A DNA stretch of 5,988 bases, from assembly GCA_937995555.1 (NCBI GenBank), contig CALKJX010000123.1, positions 1 to 5,988 of the forward strand. Reading direction: 5' to 3'. Below the pieces are notes generated by a model. The model was not told the DNA's origin, searched no databases, and saw nothing but the letters and a program-made list of their open reading frames with translations. This DNA is from an uncultured Elioraea sp. Its GTDB lineage: Bacteria > Pseudomonadota > Alphaproteobacteria > Acetobacterales > Acetobacteraceae. Shown in pieces: positions 1 to 5,988 of this stretch (positions are counted from its first letter, which is position 1; every line of letters begins with the position of its first letter). A program made the translations under genes and the position numbers.

Positions 1-2423
1 GTGCTCCGGAGCTGCCCGAACGGTTGCCGCCGGAGCGCCTGCGCCGGACCGCCTCGTTCCGGCTGCCGGACGCCGCCTCCGGCCCCGCGCAGGCGCCGAT
101 CGAGGCGCCCTCGGCCTATCCCCGCGCCGCCGAGGCGATCCGGTTCGGCGCGACAACCTCGGCGCGCGGCTTCAACATCGTCGCGATCGGCAGCTCCGGT
201 GCCCCGATCCGCGAGGTTGCCTCCGCGCTGCTGACCGAGGCGACGCGGCGCCGTCCCGCGCCACCCGATTGGGTCTACGTCAACAACTTCGCCACGCCGC
301 ATCGGCCGATCGCGATCAGCCTGCCGCGTGGCCGTGCGCCGCTGCTCCGCCGGGCGATGAACGGTCTGGTGGACGACCTGCGGGCGGCACTGCCGGCCAT
401 GTTCGAAAGCGAGGACTACGCGCGCCGGCGCAGCGCGATCCAGGACAGCTTCAATGCCAGGGCGGCCGAGGCCTTCAACAAGCTCGGCGAGAAGGCCTCG
501 GCGCGCGGCATGGCGATCCTGCGCACGCCGATGGGTTTTGCCGTCGCGCCGATGAAGGACGGCAAGGTCGTGCCGCCGGAGGAGTTCGCCTCCTGGTCCG
601 AGGAGCGCCAGGCCGCCGTGCGCGCCGTCATGGCCGAGCTCGAAGAGGAGCTTGAGGCGACGCTGCGCGCCCTGCCGCGGCTCGAGAAGGCGCGGCGGGA
701 CGCGATCCGCGCCCTCGATCAGGAAACGGCCGCGGTGGTGGTGGATCAGGAGATCGAGGAGGTGCGGGCGGCCTTCGTCGATCAGCCGGCCGTGCTCGAC
801 CATCTTGCCGCCGAGCGCGCCGACATGATGGAGAACCTGCCGCTGGTCCACGACGGCGAGCGCGAGGGCGAGGAGCGCCGGCCCGGCGCCGCCGCCGGCA
901 TGGTGCGTGAACGGTATGACGTGAACGTGCTGGTGACCGCCGAGAACGGCGCGGCCGGCGCGCCGGTGGTGGAGGAGTTGCACCCCACACTCGGCAACCT
1001 GATCGGGCGCGTCGAGCATCTCTCGCAGTTCGGCGTGCTGGTGACGAATTTCCGCCTGATCAAGTCCGGCGCCCTGCACCGCGCCAATGGCGGTGCGATC
1101 CTGATCGACCTGCGCGCGCTGCTCTCAGAGCCGTTCAGCTGGGCCGCGCTCAAGCGCGCGCTGGTGCAGGGACGGATCGTCATCGAGGATGTCGCGCGCA
1201 TCGTCGGACTGGGCAGCACCGTCACGCTGGAGCCCGACCCGATCCCGCTCGACGTCAAGGTGGTGCTGTTCGGAGAACGGCTGCTCTACTATCTGCTCGC
1301 CGCCCTCGATCCCGAGCTCGGCGCGCATTTCAAGGTGCTTGCCGATTTCGATGACGACACCGAGCGCTCCGCGGAGAGCGAGGCGATGCTGGCCGGCATG
1401 ATCGCCGAGACGTTGCGGCGGGAGGGCACGCCACCGCTCGATGCGGGAGCGCTCGCCCGGGTCGTCGAGCATGCGGCCCGCCTTGCCGGCGACGGCACGA
1501 AACTCACGCTGCTGGTCGAGCGGCTGCGCGATGTCGTCATCGAGGCGGGTCACCACGCGGCGGGCTCCGGCCGCAGCATGGCGGGGGCGCAGGACATCGA
1601 GCACGCGATCGCGGCGCAGCGCCGGCGCGCGGCGCGCGTGCAGGAGCGGATGCAGGATGCGATCCGGCGGGGCGTGGCCCTGATCGATACCGAGGGCGCG
1701 CGGATCGGTCAGGTGAACGGGCTCAGCGTCATCACGCTCGGGGCGGAGAGCTTCGGCAGGCCGACCCGGATCACCGCGACGGTCCGCCCCGGGACGGGAC
1801 GGATCGTCGATATCGAGCGGGAAGTCGAGCTCGGCGGGCCGATCCATTCCAAGGGCGTGCTGATTCTCGGCGGCCTCCTGGCGAGCCGGTTCTCTCCCGA
1901 GATCCCGATGTCGCTGCACGCGCAACTCGTGTTCGAGCAGTCCTACGGCGCGGTCGAGGGTGACAGCGCCTCGGCCGCGGAGTTCTGCGCCCTGGTCTCG
2001 GCGCTGGCCGAGGTGCCGCTGCGCCAGGACATCGCCATCACGGGTTCGGTGAACCAGCACGGCGACGTGCAGGCGATCGGCGGGGTGAACGAGAAGATCG
2101 AGGGCTTCTTCGAGGTCTGCGCACTGCGCGGGCTCAGCGGCACGCAGGGGGTGATCGTGCCGGCGGCGAACGTGCAGCACCTGATGCTCGACCGCAGGGT
2201 GATCGAGGCCTGTGCCGAAGGCCGATTTGCCGTCTGGCCGGTGCGCCGTGTCGAGCAGGCGCTTCACATGCTTGCTGGCCGTCCGGCCGGCGTCCGAGGC
2301 TCGGATGGGCTCTTCCCCGTCGGCAGTGTCTACCGCGCCGCGGAGGATCGTCTGCGGCAATTCGCCGCGTGGCGGCGCGCCTGGGCCAAGGAGGAGCGCG
2401 AACGGACGGAGCGCGAGCAGTGA
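1..2423 (+). CDS. Lon family (LonB/LonC-like) protease, 5' end cut by window edge
   Basis: Serine-lysine peptidase of the Lon family, expected to degrade cytoplasmic proteins. Residues are numbered from a TTG at 24-26 (799 aa). The frame is open to base 1 and the preceding codons read as family-like sequence (APELPERLPPERLRR), so the true start probably lies just upstream. An AAA-like region contains PDWVYVNNF (81-89) and RTPMGF (167-172), a charged helical insertion (about 105-275), then RYDVNVLV and LHRANGGAILID (351-362). The protease domain begins near GQVNGLSV (562). It has the catalytic Ser648 in EGDSASAAE and Lys691 in GGVNEKIEGFF, 43 residues apart as in classical Lon. This architecture and length match the family with an AAA_32-type ATPase region and a C-terminal Lon protease domain, not standard LonA. 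The Walker A equivalent (GSSGAPIR, 56-63) has Ile62 where Lys is expected, and the Walker B Asp362 is followed by Leu, not Glu. ATP dependence is therefore doubtful. The stop codon overlaps the next gene. Confidence 0.93.
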   Translation, partial: APELPERLPPERLRRTASFRLPDAASGPAQAPIEAPSAYPRAAEAIRFGATTSARGFNIVAIGSSGAPIREVASALLTEATRRRPAPPDWVYVNNFATPHRPIAISLPRGRAPLLRRAMNGLVDDLRAALPAMFESEDYARRRSAIQDSFNARAAEAFNKLGEKASARGMAILRTPMGFAVAPMKDGKVVPPEEFASWSEERQAAVRAVMAELEEELEATLRALPRLEKARRDAIRALDQETAAVVVDQEIEEVRAAFVDQPAVLDHLAAERADMMENLPLVHDGEREGEERRPGAAAGMVRERYDVNVLVTAENGAAGAPVVEELHPTLGNLIGRVEHLSQFGVLVTNFRLIKSGALHRANGGAILIDLRALLSEPFSWAALKRALVQGRIVIEDVARIVGLGSTVTLEPDPIPLDVKVVLFGERLLYYLLAALDPELGAHFKVLADFDDDTERSAESEAMLAGMIAETLRREGTPPLDAGALARVVEHAARLAGDGTKLTLLVERLRDVVIEAGHHAAGSGRSMAGAQDIEHAIAAQRRRAARVQERMQDAIRRGVALIDTEGARIGQVNGLSVITLGAESFGRPTRITATVRPGTGRIVDIEREVELGGPIHSKGVLILGGLLASRFSPEIPMSLHAQLVFEQSYGAVEGDSASAAEFCALVSALAEVPLRQDIAITGSVNQHGDVQAIGGVNEKIEGFFEVCALRGLSGTQGVIVPAANVQHLMLDRRVIEACAEGRFAVWPVRRVEQALHMLAGRPAGVRGSDGLFPVGSVYRAAEDRLRQFAAWRRAWAKEERERTEREQ
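2408..2411 (+). promoter_or_regulatory. Ribosome binding site (GGAG) for the USP-like gene
   Basis: GGAG lies inside the end of the protease gene, 8 bases before the GTG at 2420 and 14 before the ATG at 2426. The spacing favours GTG at 2420 as the start. That start overlaps the protease stop in a GTGA arrangement typical of translational coupling. Confidence 0.5.
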
Positions 2424-3253
2424 CGATGCGGCGACCGCGCTATCGCCGGCTTCTGCTCGATCTCCGTCATGCCGGGGGCGATCCGGCCGCACTCTCGGCA
2501 GTTCTCGGTCTCGCCCGGCTTCTCGATCTCGACCCGCTCGGCATCTTCGTCGAGGACGAGGACGTGTTCTGCCTTGCCGGGCTGCCCTTCGCGCGCGAGC
2601 TCTGCCTGCCCATGGGCGCGTGGCGTGCGCTTGATCCATCGCGTCTCGCCGGCGAGATGGCCGCGCTTGCCCAACAGGCGCGGCGTGCGCTCGAGCGCGC
2701 GAGCGCCGAGCTCGGGCGGCCGGCGCAGTTCACACGGCTGCGCGGCGATCCGGGTGCGCTGCTCGCAGAACAGGCGGGCGAGGCCGACATCATCGCGCTT
2801 GCCGCATCCGCCACACCATCCGGGCTTGCGGATGCGGCGATGCGGCGCCTGGAGGAGGCGCTCCTGGGGATCGGGCGGACCGTCCTGTTGCTGCCGCCGC
2901 GGCTCCTGCGGACGCGCGGGCCGGTCGCCGCGGTGGTCTCGGACGCGGGCGCTGCCGAGGTTGAGCTCGCCGTCCGCGTGGCGGTGGCTTCGGGCGAACC
3001 CCTGATGCTGCTGTCGGCCGCCGACGAGCGACAGACGGGGGAGGCGATCGCCGCCGCCGAGGCCGCCGGCGTGGCGGCGGCGCGCATCGTCGTGCGCGCG
3101 CTGGTGGCGCCGACGACCGAGGCCATCCTCGCCGGGCTTGCCGGGTCGGGCGAGCGGTTGCTTGTGCTGCCGCGCGTGCGCGTTGGCGCCAGGCTGTCGC
3201 CGCTTGCGGCCGCACGCGGCGTTCCCGTGCTCGCCATCGACACGCGGCCGTAG
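2420..3253 (+). CDS. Tandem universal-stress-protein-like protein
   Basis: Hypothetical 277-residue cytoplasmic protein with no signal peptide or membrane segment. It appears to be two alpha/beta nucleotide-binding-like halves in tandem. The first half has a beta strand RRLLLDLR (9-16), a long helix, GIFVEDED (41-48), a helical stretch (75-100), then FTRLRGDPGALLAEQAGEADIIALAAS (104-130) and RTVLLLP (153-159). The order strand, 'GD...LL..A...ADIIALA', strand is what the universal stress protein (USP) family shows. The second half repeats a looser version: PVAAVVSD (168-175), EPLMLLSA (193-200), RIVVRAL (222-228), ERLLVLPR (245-252) and PVLAID (269-274). The usual ATP-binding GxxGxxxxGxxxS motif of USPs is not evident, so nucleotide binding is uncertain. 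The start is GTG 2420 (overlapping the upstream stop) or ATG 2426; frame-open sequence further upstream lies inside the protease gene. The overlap suggests co-expression with the Lon-like protease. Domain assignment is by pattern only. Confidence 0.65.
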   Translation: MTMRRPRYRRLLLDLRHAGGDPAALSAVLGLARLLDLDPLGIFVEDEDVFCLAGLPFARELCLPMGAWRALDPSRLAGEMAALAQQARRALERASAELGRPAQFTRLRGDPGALLAEQAGEADIIALAASATPSGLADAAMRRLEEALLGIGRTVLLLPPRLLRTRGPVAAVVSDAGAAEVELAVRVAVASGEPLMLLSAADERQTGEAIAAAEAAGVAAARIVVRALVAPTTEAILAGLAGSGERLLVLPRVRVGARLSPLAAARGVPVLAIDTRP

Positions 3254-3264
3254 CCGGCCCCCGC
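3254..3264. other. 11-base convergent intergenic junction without a terminator
   Basis: The stop of the plus-strand USP-like gene (TAG, 3251-3253) and the stop of the minus-strand primase gene (3265-3267) are separated by 11 GC-only bases. A 5-bp inverted repeat GGCCG/CGGCC (3246-3250 and 3255-3259) straddles the plus-strand stop, but no T-run follows on either strand. It cannot be called an intrinsic terminator. Confidence 0.6.
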
Positions 3265-4023
3265 CTAGCTGTCGTCGTGCGTTTCGGTGTGCAGCCGGCC
3301 GATGCTGGCGACCACGCGCGCGACCTCGTCGTCCGGCAGCGGCGGGCGGCAGCGGACCCGGTTCCAGGCGAGCAGCAATTCGAGTGCGACCTCGGCATCG
3401 ACGCCGTGCCACAGCAGATGGCCGCAGAGCGAGGCGATGGTGGTGTTCCGCTCGCCCTCGGCCACGCCCTCGCGCACGAGCGCGCGCCACTCGCGCAGGC
3501 TGCGCCCCCGGCGCCCCGCTGGCTCGATCAGCCAGCGCGGCGGCGGCGGCAGCGGCAGGTCCCCGGGCGCGTGACCGTCACGCCAGCGATACGGCCGGCC
3601 CGAAGGATGGATCGATGGCGGCGCGACGACATAGCCGCCGTCGCCGCGCAGATCGAGGCCCGGACGGATGCCGACGCGGTTCGGCACCTCGAAGCCCGGG
3701 TGGCGCAGATAGAGATGGCGCCCGCCGCCGCCGGTCAGCACCTCGGGGGCAGGCGGCATCGGCCCGGACAGCGCCTCCTCCCTGGCGAGCGCCTCCTCGC
3801 CGCCGCTCTTCGCGTCCACGTCGAGCACGACCAGGCCGGAGACGGCGCCGGTGACGATGCCGAGATTCGCCTCGGGCCATGCCGTGAACCAGGCGCGAAC
3901 CTGCGGCTCGGAGGGGCGCGCATGCTGCCACTGCTCCCAGCTCCGGATCGGCCGTTTGTCATGATGGCGCAACGGCAGCACCGACCAGCCGCGGGCGAGA
4001 TAGCCGAGCGCGGCGGCGAGCAT
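3265..4023 (-). CDS. Stand-alone primase-polymerase (Prim-Pol N-terminal plus PriCT-1)
   Basis: Protein of 252 residues that resembles archaeo-eukaryotic-type bifunctional DNA primase/polymerases, enzymes that synthesise primers and extend DNA. The N-terminal Prim-Pol domain (about 1-170) starts with the family-like LAAALGYLARGWSVLPL and KRP (23-25). It then has NLGIVTGAVSGLVVLDVD (53-70) with catalytic-type Asp68 and Asp70, GGGGRHLYLRHP (98-109) with His103, and DLRGDGGYVVAPPSIH (124-139) with Asp124. All expected active-site residues are present. A PriCT-1-like helical domain follows (about 175-243), with GERNTTIASLCGHLLW and a C-terminal PLPDDEVARVVASI. No helicase domain is attached, unlike many phage and plasmid relatives. 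The ATG at 4021-4023 gives the canonical N-terminus; an in-frame ATG at 4066-4068 would add 15 residues and sit 8 bases after the rtcB stop. No strong Shine-Dalgarno precedes either. It lies downstream of archease and rtcB in the same direction, so it is likely co-transcribed. A mobile-element origin is possible, but nothing else mobile is visible. Confidence 0.88.
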   Translation of the reverse strand: MLAAALGYLARGWSVLPLRHHDKRPIRSWEQWQHARPSEPQVRAWFTAWPEANLGIVTGAVSGLVVLDVDAKSGGEEALAREEALSGPMPPAPEVLTGGGGRHLYLRHPGFEVPNRVGIRPGLDLRGDGGYVVAPPSIHPSGRPYRWRDGHAPGDLPLPPPPRWLIEPAGRRGRSLREWRALVREGVAEGERNTTIASLCGHLLWHGVDAEVALELLLAWNRVRCRPPLPDDEVARVVASIGRLHTETHDDS

Positions 4024-4076
4024 CGGTGAGCCCGCGCGGGTTGCGCCGTGGTCGCGGCGCGCCGGCATGCCCGCCG

Positions 4077-5507
4077 CTATCCCTTGATGCAGATGATGGG
4101 TCGCAGCCGCGCCACCCGGCGCGCCAGGCCAGCCCGTTCGGTGGCCAGAACGACCGCGCCGACATCCTTGTACGCTCCGGGCGCTTCCTCGGCGATGCCG
4201 CGCGTCGAGGGACTCCTGATCAGGATGCCCTCGGCCGCAAGCTCGTCCTGGATCGCGCGGCCGCTCCAGCGCTTGAGCGCGGCATGGCGCGACAGCGCGC
4301 GTCCCGCACCGTGGCAGGCGGAGGAGAAGGCGCGCGCCTCGCTGGTCGCGAGGCCCGCGAGCACCCAACTCCCGGTGCCCATGCTGCCGCCTATCAGCAC
4401 CGGCTGGCCGACCGACCGGAGCTCGTCGGGCAGGTCGGGATGTCCGGGGCCGAGCGCGCGCGTCGCACCCTTGCGGTGCACGAACAGGCGTCGTGGGGCG
4501 CCGTCGATCGTGTGGCTCTCCTCCTTGCAGGTGTTGTGCGAAACGTCGAACAGCAGGCTCAGTCGCGTCTCCGGGAACAGCGCGCGGAACACCTGCCGGG
4601 CCCGATGGCCGAGAATCCCGCGGTTGGCGAAGGCGCAGTTGATGGCCGCGCGCATGGCACCGAGATAGCGCCGGCCCAGCGGCGAGGCGATCGGCGCGCA
4701 GGCCAGCTCGCGGTCCGGCAGGTGCGTGCCCTCAGGCATGCCTCGCGCCGCCATCTCCAGCAGGAACTCGCTCGCCACCTGATGGCCGAGCCCACGCGAG
4801 CCGGAATGGATCGTCACCACCACCTCATTGAGCCGAAGGCCATAGGCGGTGGCGATCTCGGGCGCGAGGATCTCGGCGACGACCTGCACTTCGAGATAGT
4901 GGTTGCCCGACCCGAGCGTGCCGAGTTCGCGCCGCATGCGCTGCCGAGCGCGCTCGGAGACCTGGGCCGGATCGGCGCCCGCCATGCGGCCCTGCTCCTC
5001 GATGCGCGCGAGATCCTCCGACTCGCCCCATCCCTGCGCGACCGCCCACTGCGCCCCGCCCTCGAGCATCGCATCCATCGCCGCCGGCTCGATGGTGATG
5101 TCGCCCTGCCGGCCCATGCCGGCCGGCACGGCGGCGAACAGCCGCTGGGCGAGCGCCGCCTTCCGCGGCTCGACCTCCGGGGCGGGCAGCCCCGTCAGCA
5201 TGGTGCGGACGCCGCAGGAGATGTCGAAGCCGACGCCGCCGGCCGACACCACGCCGCCGAGCGTCGGGTCGAACGCGGCCACACCGCCGATCGGAAAGCC
5301 GTACCCCCAATGCGCGTCGGGCATGGCGTAGGCGGCGCCGACGATGCCGGGCAGGGTCGCGACGTTGCGCGCCTGTTCCAGCACCTTCTCGTCCATGCCG
5401 CGGAGCAGCGCCTCGTCCGCGTAGATCACGACGGGCGCCCGCATCGCGCCGGTGGGCTCGGTCCGCCACGTGGTGTCATCCAGGCGGATCAGCCCTGCCG
5501 GATCCAT
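4077..5507 (-). CDS. rtcB: RNA-splicing ligase RtcB (3'-phosphate/5'-hydroxyl RNA ligase)
   Basis: GTP- and Mn-dependent RNA ligase that joins RNA 2',3'-cyclic phosphate or 3'-phosphate ends to 5'-OH ends through a guanylylated histidine. It acts in RNA repair or tRNA maintenance in the cytoplasm. The protein is full length (476 aa; the family is usually about 400-480). Visible signatures are MPDAHWGYGFPIGGVAAFD (62-80), GGVGFDISCGVR (90-101) with metal-binding Asp95 and Cys98, and GSGNHYLEVQ (199-208) with Asn202 and His203. They continue with His234 in HSGSRGLGHQ, SHNTCKEE (323-330), GGSMGTGSWVLAG (373-385), the guanylylated His399 in CHGAGR, YKDV (446-449) and the C-terminal Lys475 in IKG. 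These correspond to the residues defined in Pyrococcus horikoshii RtcB (D95, C98, H203, H234, H329, H404, K480). No intein interrupts it. The ATG at 5505-5507 has a good ribosome binding site and lies 12 bases after the archease stop, indicating an operon with its activator. No RtcA cyclase or RtcR regulator is in the window. Confidence 0.97.
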   Translation of the reverse strand: MDPAGLIRLDDTTWRTEPTGAMRAPVVIYADEALLRGMDEKVLEQARNVATLPGIVGAAYAMPDAHWGYGFPIGGVAAFDPTLGGVVSAGGVGFDISCGVRTMLTGLPAPEVEPRKAALAQRLFAAVPAGMGRQGDITIEPAAMDAMLEGGAQWAVAQGWGESEDLARIEEQGRMAGADPAQVSERARQRMRRELGTLGSGNHYLEVQVVAEILAPEIATAYGLRLNEVVVTIHSGSRGLGHQVASEFLLEMAARGMPEGTHLPDRELACAPIASPLGRRYLGAMRAAINCAFANRGILGHRARQVFRALFPETRLSLLFDVSHNTCKEESHTIDGAPRRLFVHRKGATRALGPGHPDLPDELRSVGQPVLIGGSMGTGSWVLAGLATSEARAFSSACHGAGRALSRHAALKRWSGRAIQDELAAEGILIRSPSTRGIAEEAPGAYKDVGAVVLATERAGLARRVARLRPIICIKG

Positions 5508-5511
5508 CGTG

Positions 5512-5516
5512 CCCTC
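5512..5516 (-). promoter_or_regulatory. Ribosome binding site for rtcB (GAGGG)
   Basis: On the minus strand the 12-base archease-rtcB gap reads GGCGAGGGCACG before the ATG. GAGGG is 4 bases from the start codon. It supports the chosen rtcB start and independent or coupled re-initiation after the archease stop. Confidence 0.6.
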
Positions 5517-5519
5517 GCC

Positions 5520-5948
5520 TCAGACGTCGATGATGCAGCGCGCATGCCAGAGTCCGTCCGCACCTTGGCTGACCTCGGCCATCGCGCAGGTCGCGCCCTT
5601 CGGCTCGCAGGCGGGTGCATGTCGGACCGGATCGATGGGCTCGCCCCAGAGTTCGGCGCTCAGGTGCGTGCCGTCGATGCGCACCCGGAATCGGCCGAAC
5701 AGCATGGACCGCACCGCCATCTCGGTGATCACCGCGTTGAGCCATGTCACCAGCAGCAGCTCGAGATCGGGAGCATCGCAGCTCAGCGTCACGCGCTCCG
5801 TCTCTGCCACCGGTGCGTCCGTGATCGCTGCCGTGATCGCGCGCGCGGCCTGTTCGAAGGCGCTCTCCAGGGTCGGACCCTGACCGGTGACACCGAGGTC
5901 GGCGTCGTGGGGAAACAACGCGAACGCAGCGCCGGCTGACGCGCGCAT
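5520..5948 (-). CDS. Archease (RtcB activator protein)
   Basis: Small acidic metal-binding protein of the archease family. It speeds up RtcB guanylylation and multiple turnover and broadens its nucleotide cofactor use. The 142 residues match the family size (about 135-145). The hallmark FPHDADLGVTGQGPTLESAFEQAA starts at residue 12, with His14, Asp15 and Asp17. It is followed by ELLLVTWLNAVI (63-74), the EPKGAT segment (115-120) and the C-terminal WHARCIIDV with Asp141; conserved acidic residues of this kind form the family's metal site. The ATG at 5946-5948 places 13 residues before the HDAD motif, which is plausible. The frame stays open to the window edge (about 13 codons) without another ATG, GTG or TTG, so a start beyond the window cannot be excluded. 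No strong Shine-Dalgarno is seen just upstream. It is the first visible gene of the archease-rtcB-primase group, and more genes may precede it. Confidence 0.93.
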   Translation of the reverse strand: MRASAGAAFALFPHDADLGVTGQGPTLESAFEQAARAITAAITDAPVAETERVTLSCDAPDLELLLVTWLNAVITEMAVRSMLFGRFRVRIDGTHLSAELWGEPIDPVRHAPACEPKGATCAMAEVSQGADGLWHARCIIDV

Positions 5949-5988
5949 TGCGTTGGCCCGCGTCTTGGCGCTCCCAGGCGTCCGATCG
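5949..5988. other. Sequence upstream of archease, nothing recognised
   Basis: The 40 bases before the archease ATG contain no clear -10/-35 promoter elements or strong ribosome binding site. They could be the archease leader, or the end of a preceding gene or of a longer archease. Confidence 0.3.

Noticed and set aside
1..234. Short frame beginning with GTG at base 1
   Set aside because: It is a Pro/Arg/Ser-rich shadow of the protease N-terminus in another frame; the overlapping frame matches Lon-family sequence.
1125..2639. 504-codon open frame on the minus strand opposite the Lon-like gene
   Set aside because: It has low-complexity Arg/Ala/Asp-rich translation with no motifs and is fully explained as the shadow of the protease and USP-like genes.
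3246..3259. 5-bp inverted repeat GGCCG/CGGCC with a 4-base loop as a terminator
   Set aside because: The stem is short, includes the loop over a stop codon, and lacks a T-run on both strands; such GC palindromes occur often by chance here.
2330..3490. 386-codon minus-strand frame across the convergent junction
   Set aside because: It overlaps the USP-like gene and the end of the primase gene out of frame, and its translation is Arg-rich and repetitive without domain features.
4024..4368. Upstream extension of the primase frame to 4368
   Set aside because: The extra codons overlap the 3' end of rtcB and show no Prim-Pol-like sequence. The family N-terminus begins at the ATG at 4021-4023, leaving only the 4066-4068 ATG as a reasonable alternative.
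4026..5939. 637-codon open frame on the plus strand opposite rtcB and archease
   Set aside because: It is antisense to two genes with complete family motifs, its translation is rich in Arg, Ala, His and Gly without recognisable domains, and long antisense frames are expected in such GC-rich DNA.

Overview
The window is very GC-rich, with coding-type GC bias in nearly every codon third position. It is almost completely packed with five protein genes in two convergent blocks. Base composition, gene style and protein sequences fit a high-GC alphaproteobacterium, possibly of the Acetobacteraceae/Rhodospirillales type. That placement is an inference from general resemblance, and no rRNA or other taxonomic marker is present.

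Plus-strand block (1-3253). A Lon-family protease of the LonB/LonC-like type enters from the left edge with its first codons probably outside the window. It has an intact Ser-Lys protease dyad, but its nucleotide-binding motifs look degenerate. It overlaps by 3 bases the start of a second gene, which encodes a 277-residue protein resembling two fused universal-stress-protein-like domains. The overlap suggests translational coupling and perhaps a shared role in stress or protein quality control.

Minus-strand block (5948 down to 3265). Reading in its own direction, it encodes archease, then the RNA ligase RtcB, then a small stand-alone primase-polymerase (Prim-Pol plus PriCT-1). Archease and rtcB form the classical activator/ligase pair that rejoins RNA with 2',3'-cyclic phosphate or 3'-phosphate and 5'-OH ends. 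They are 12 bases apart, and a good Shine-Dalgarno sits in the gap. The primase-polymerase follows in the same direction 53 bases after the rtcB stop (8 bases if an upstream ATG is used). It is an unusual partner for an RNA repair operon and is the most interesting contextual feature here.

The two blocks meet tail to tail with only 11 bases between stop codons and no recognisable terminator. I found no tRNA, rRNA, CRISPR array, insertion sequence or clear promoter. The long open frames opposite the real genes are by-products of the high GC content.
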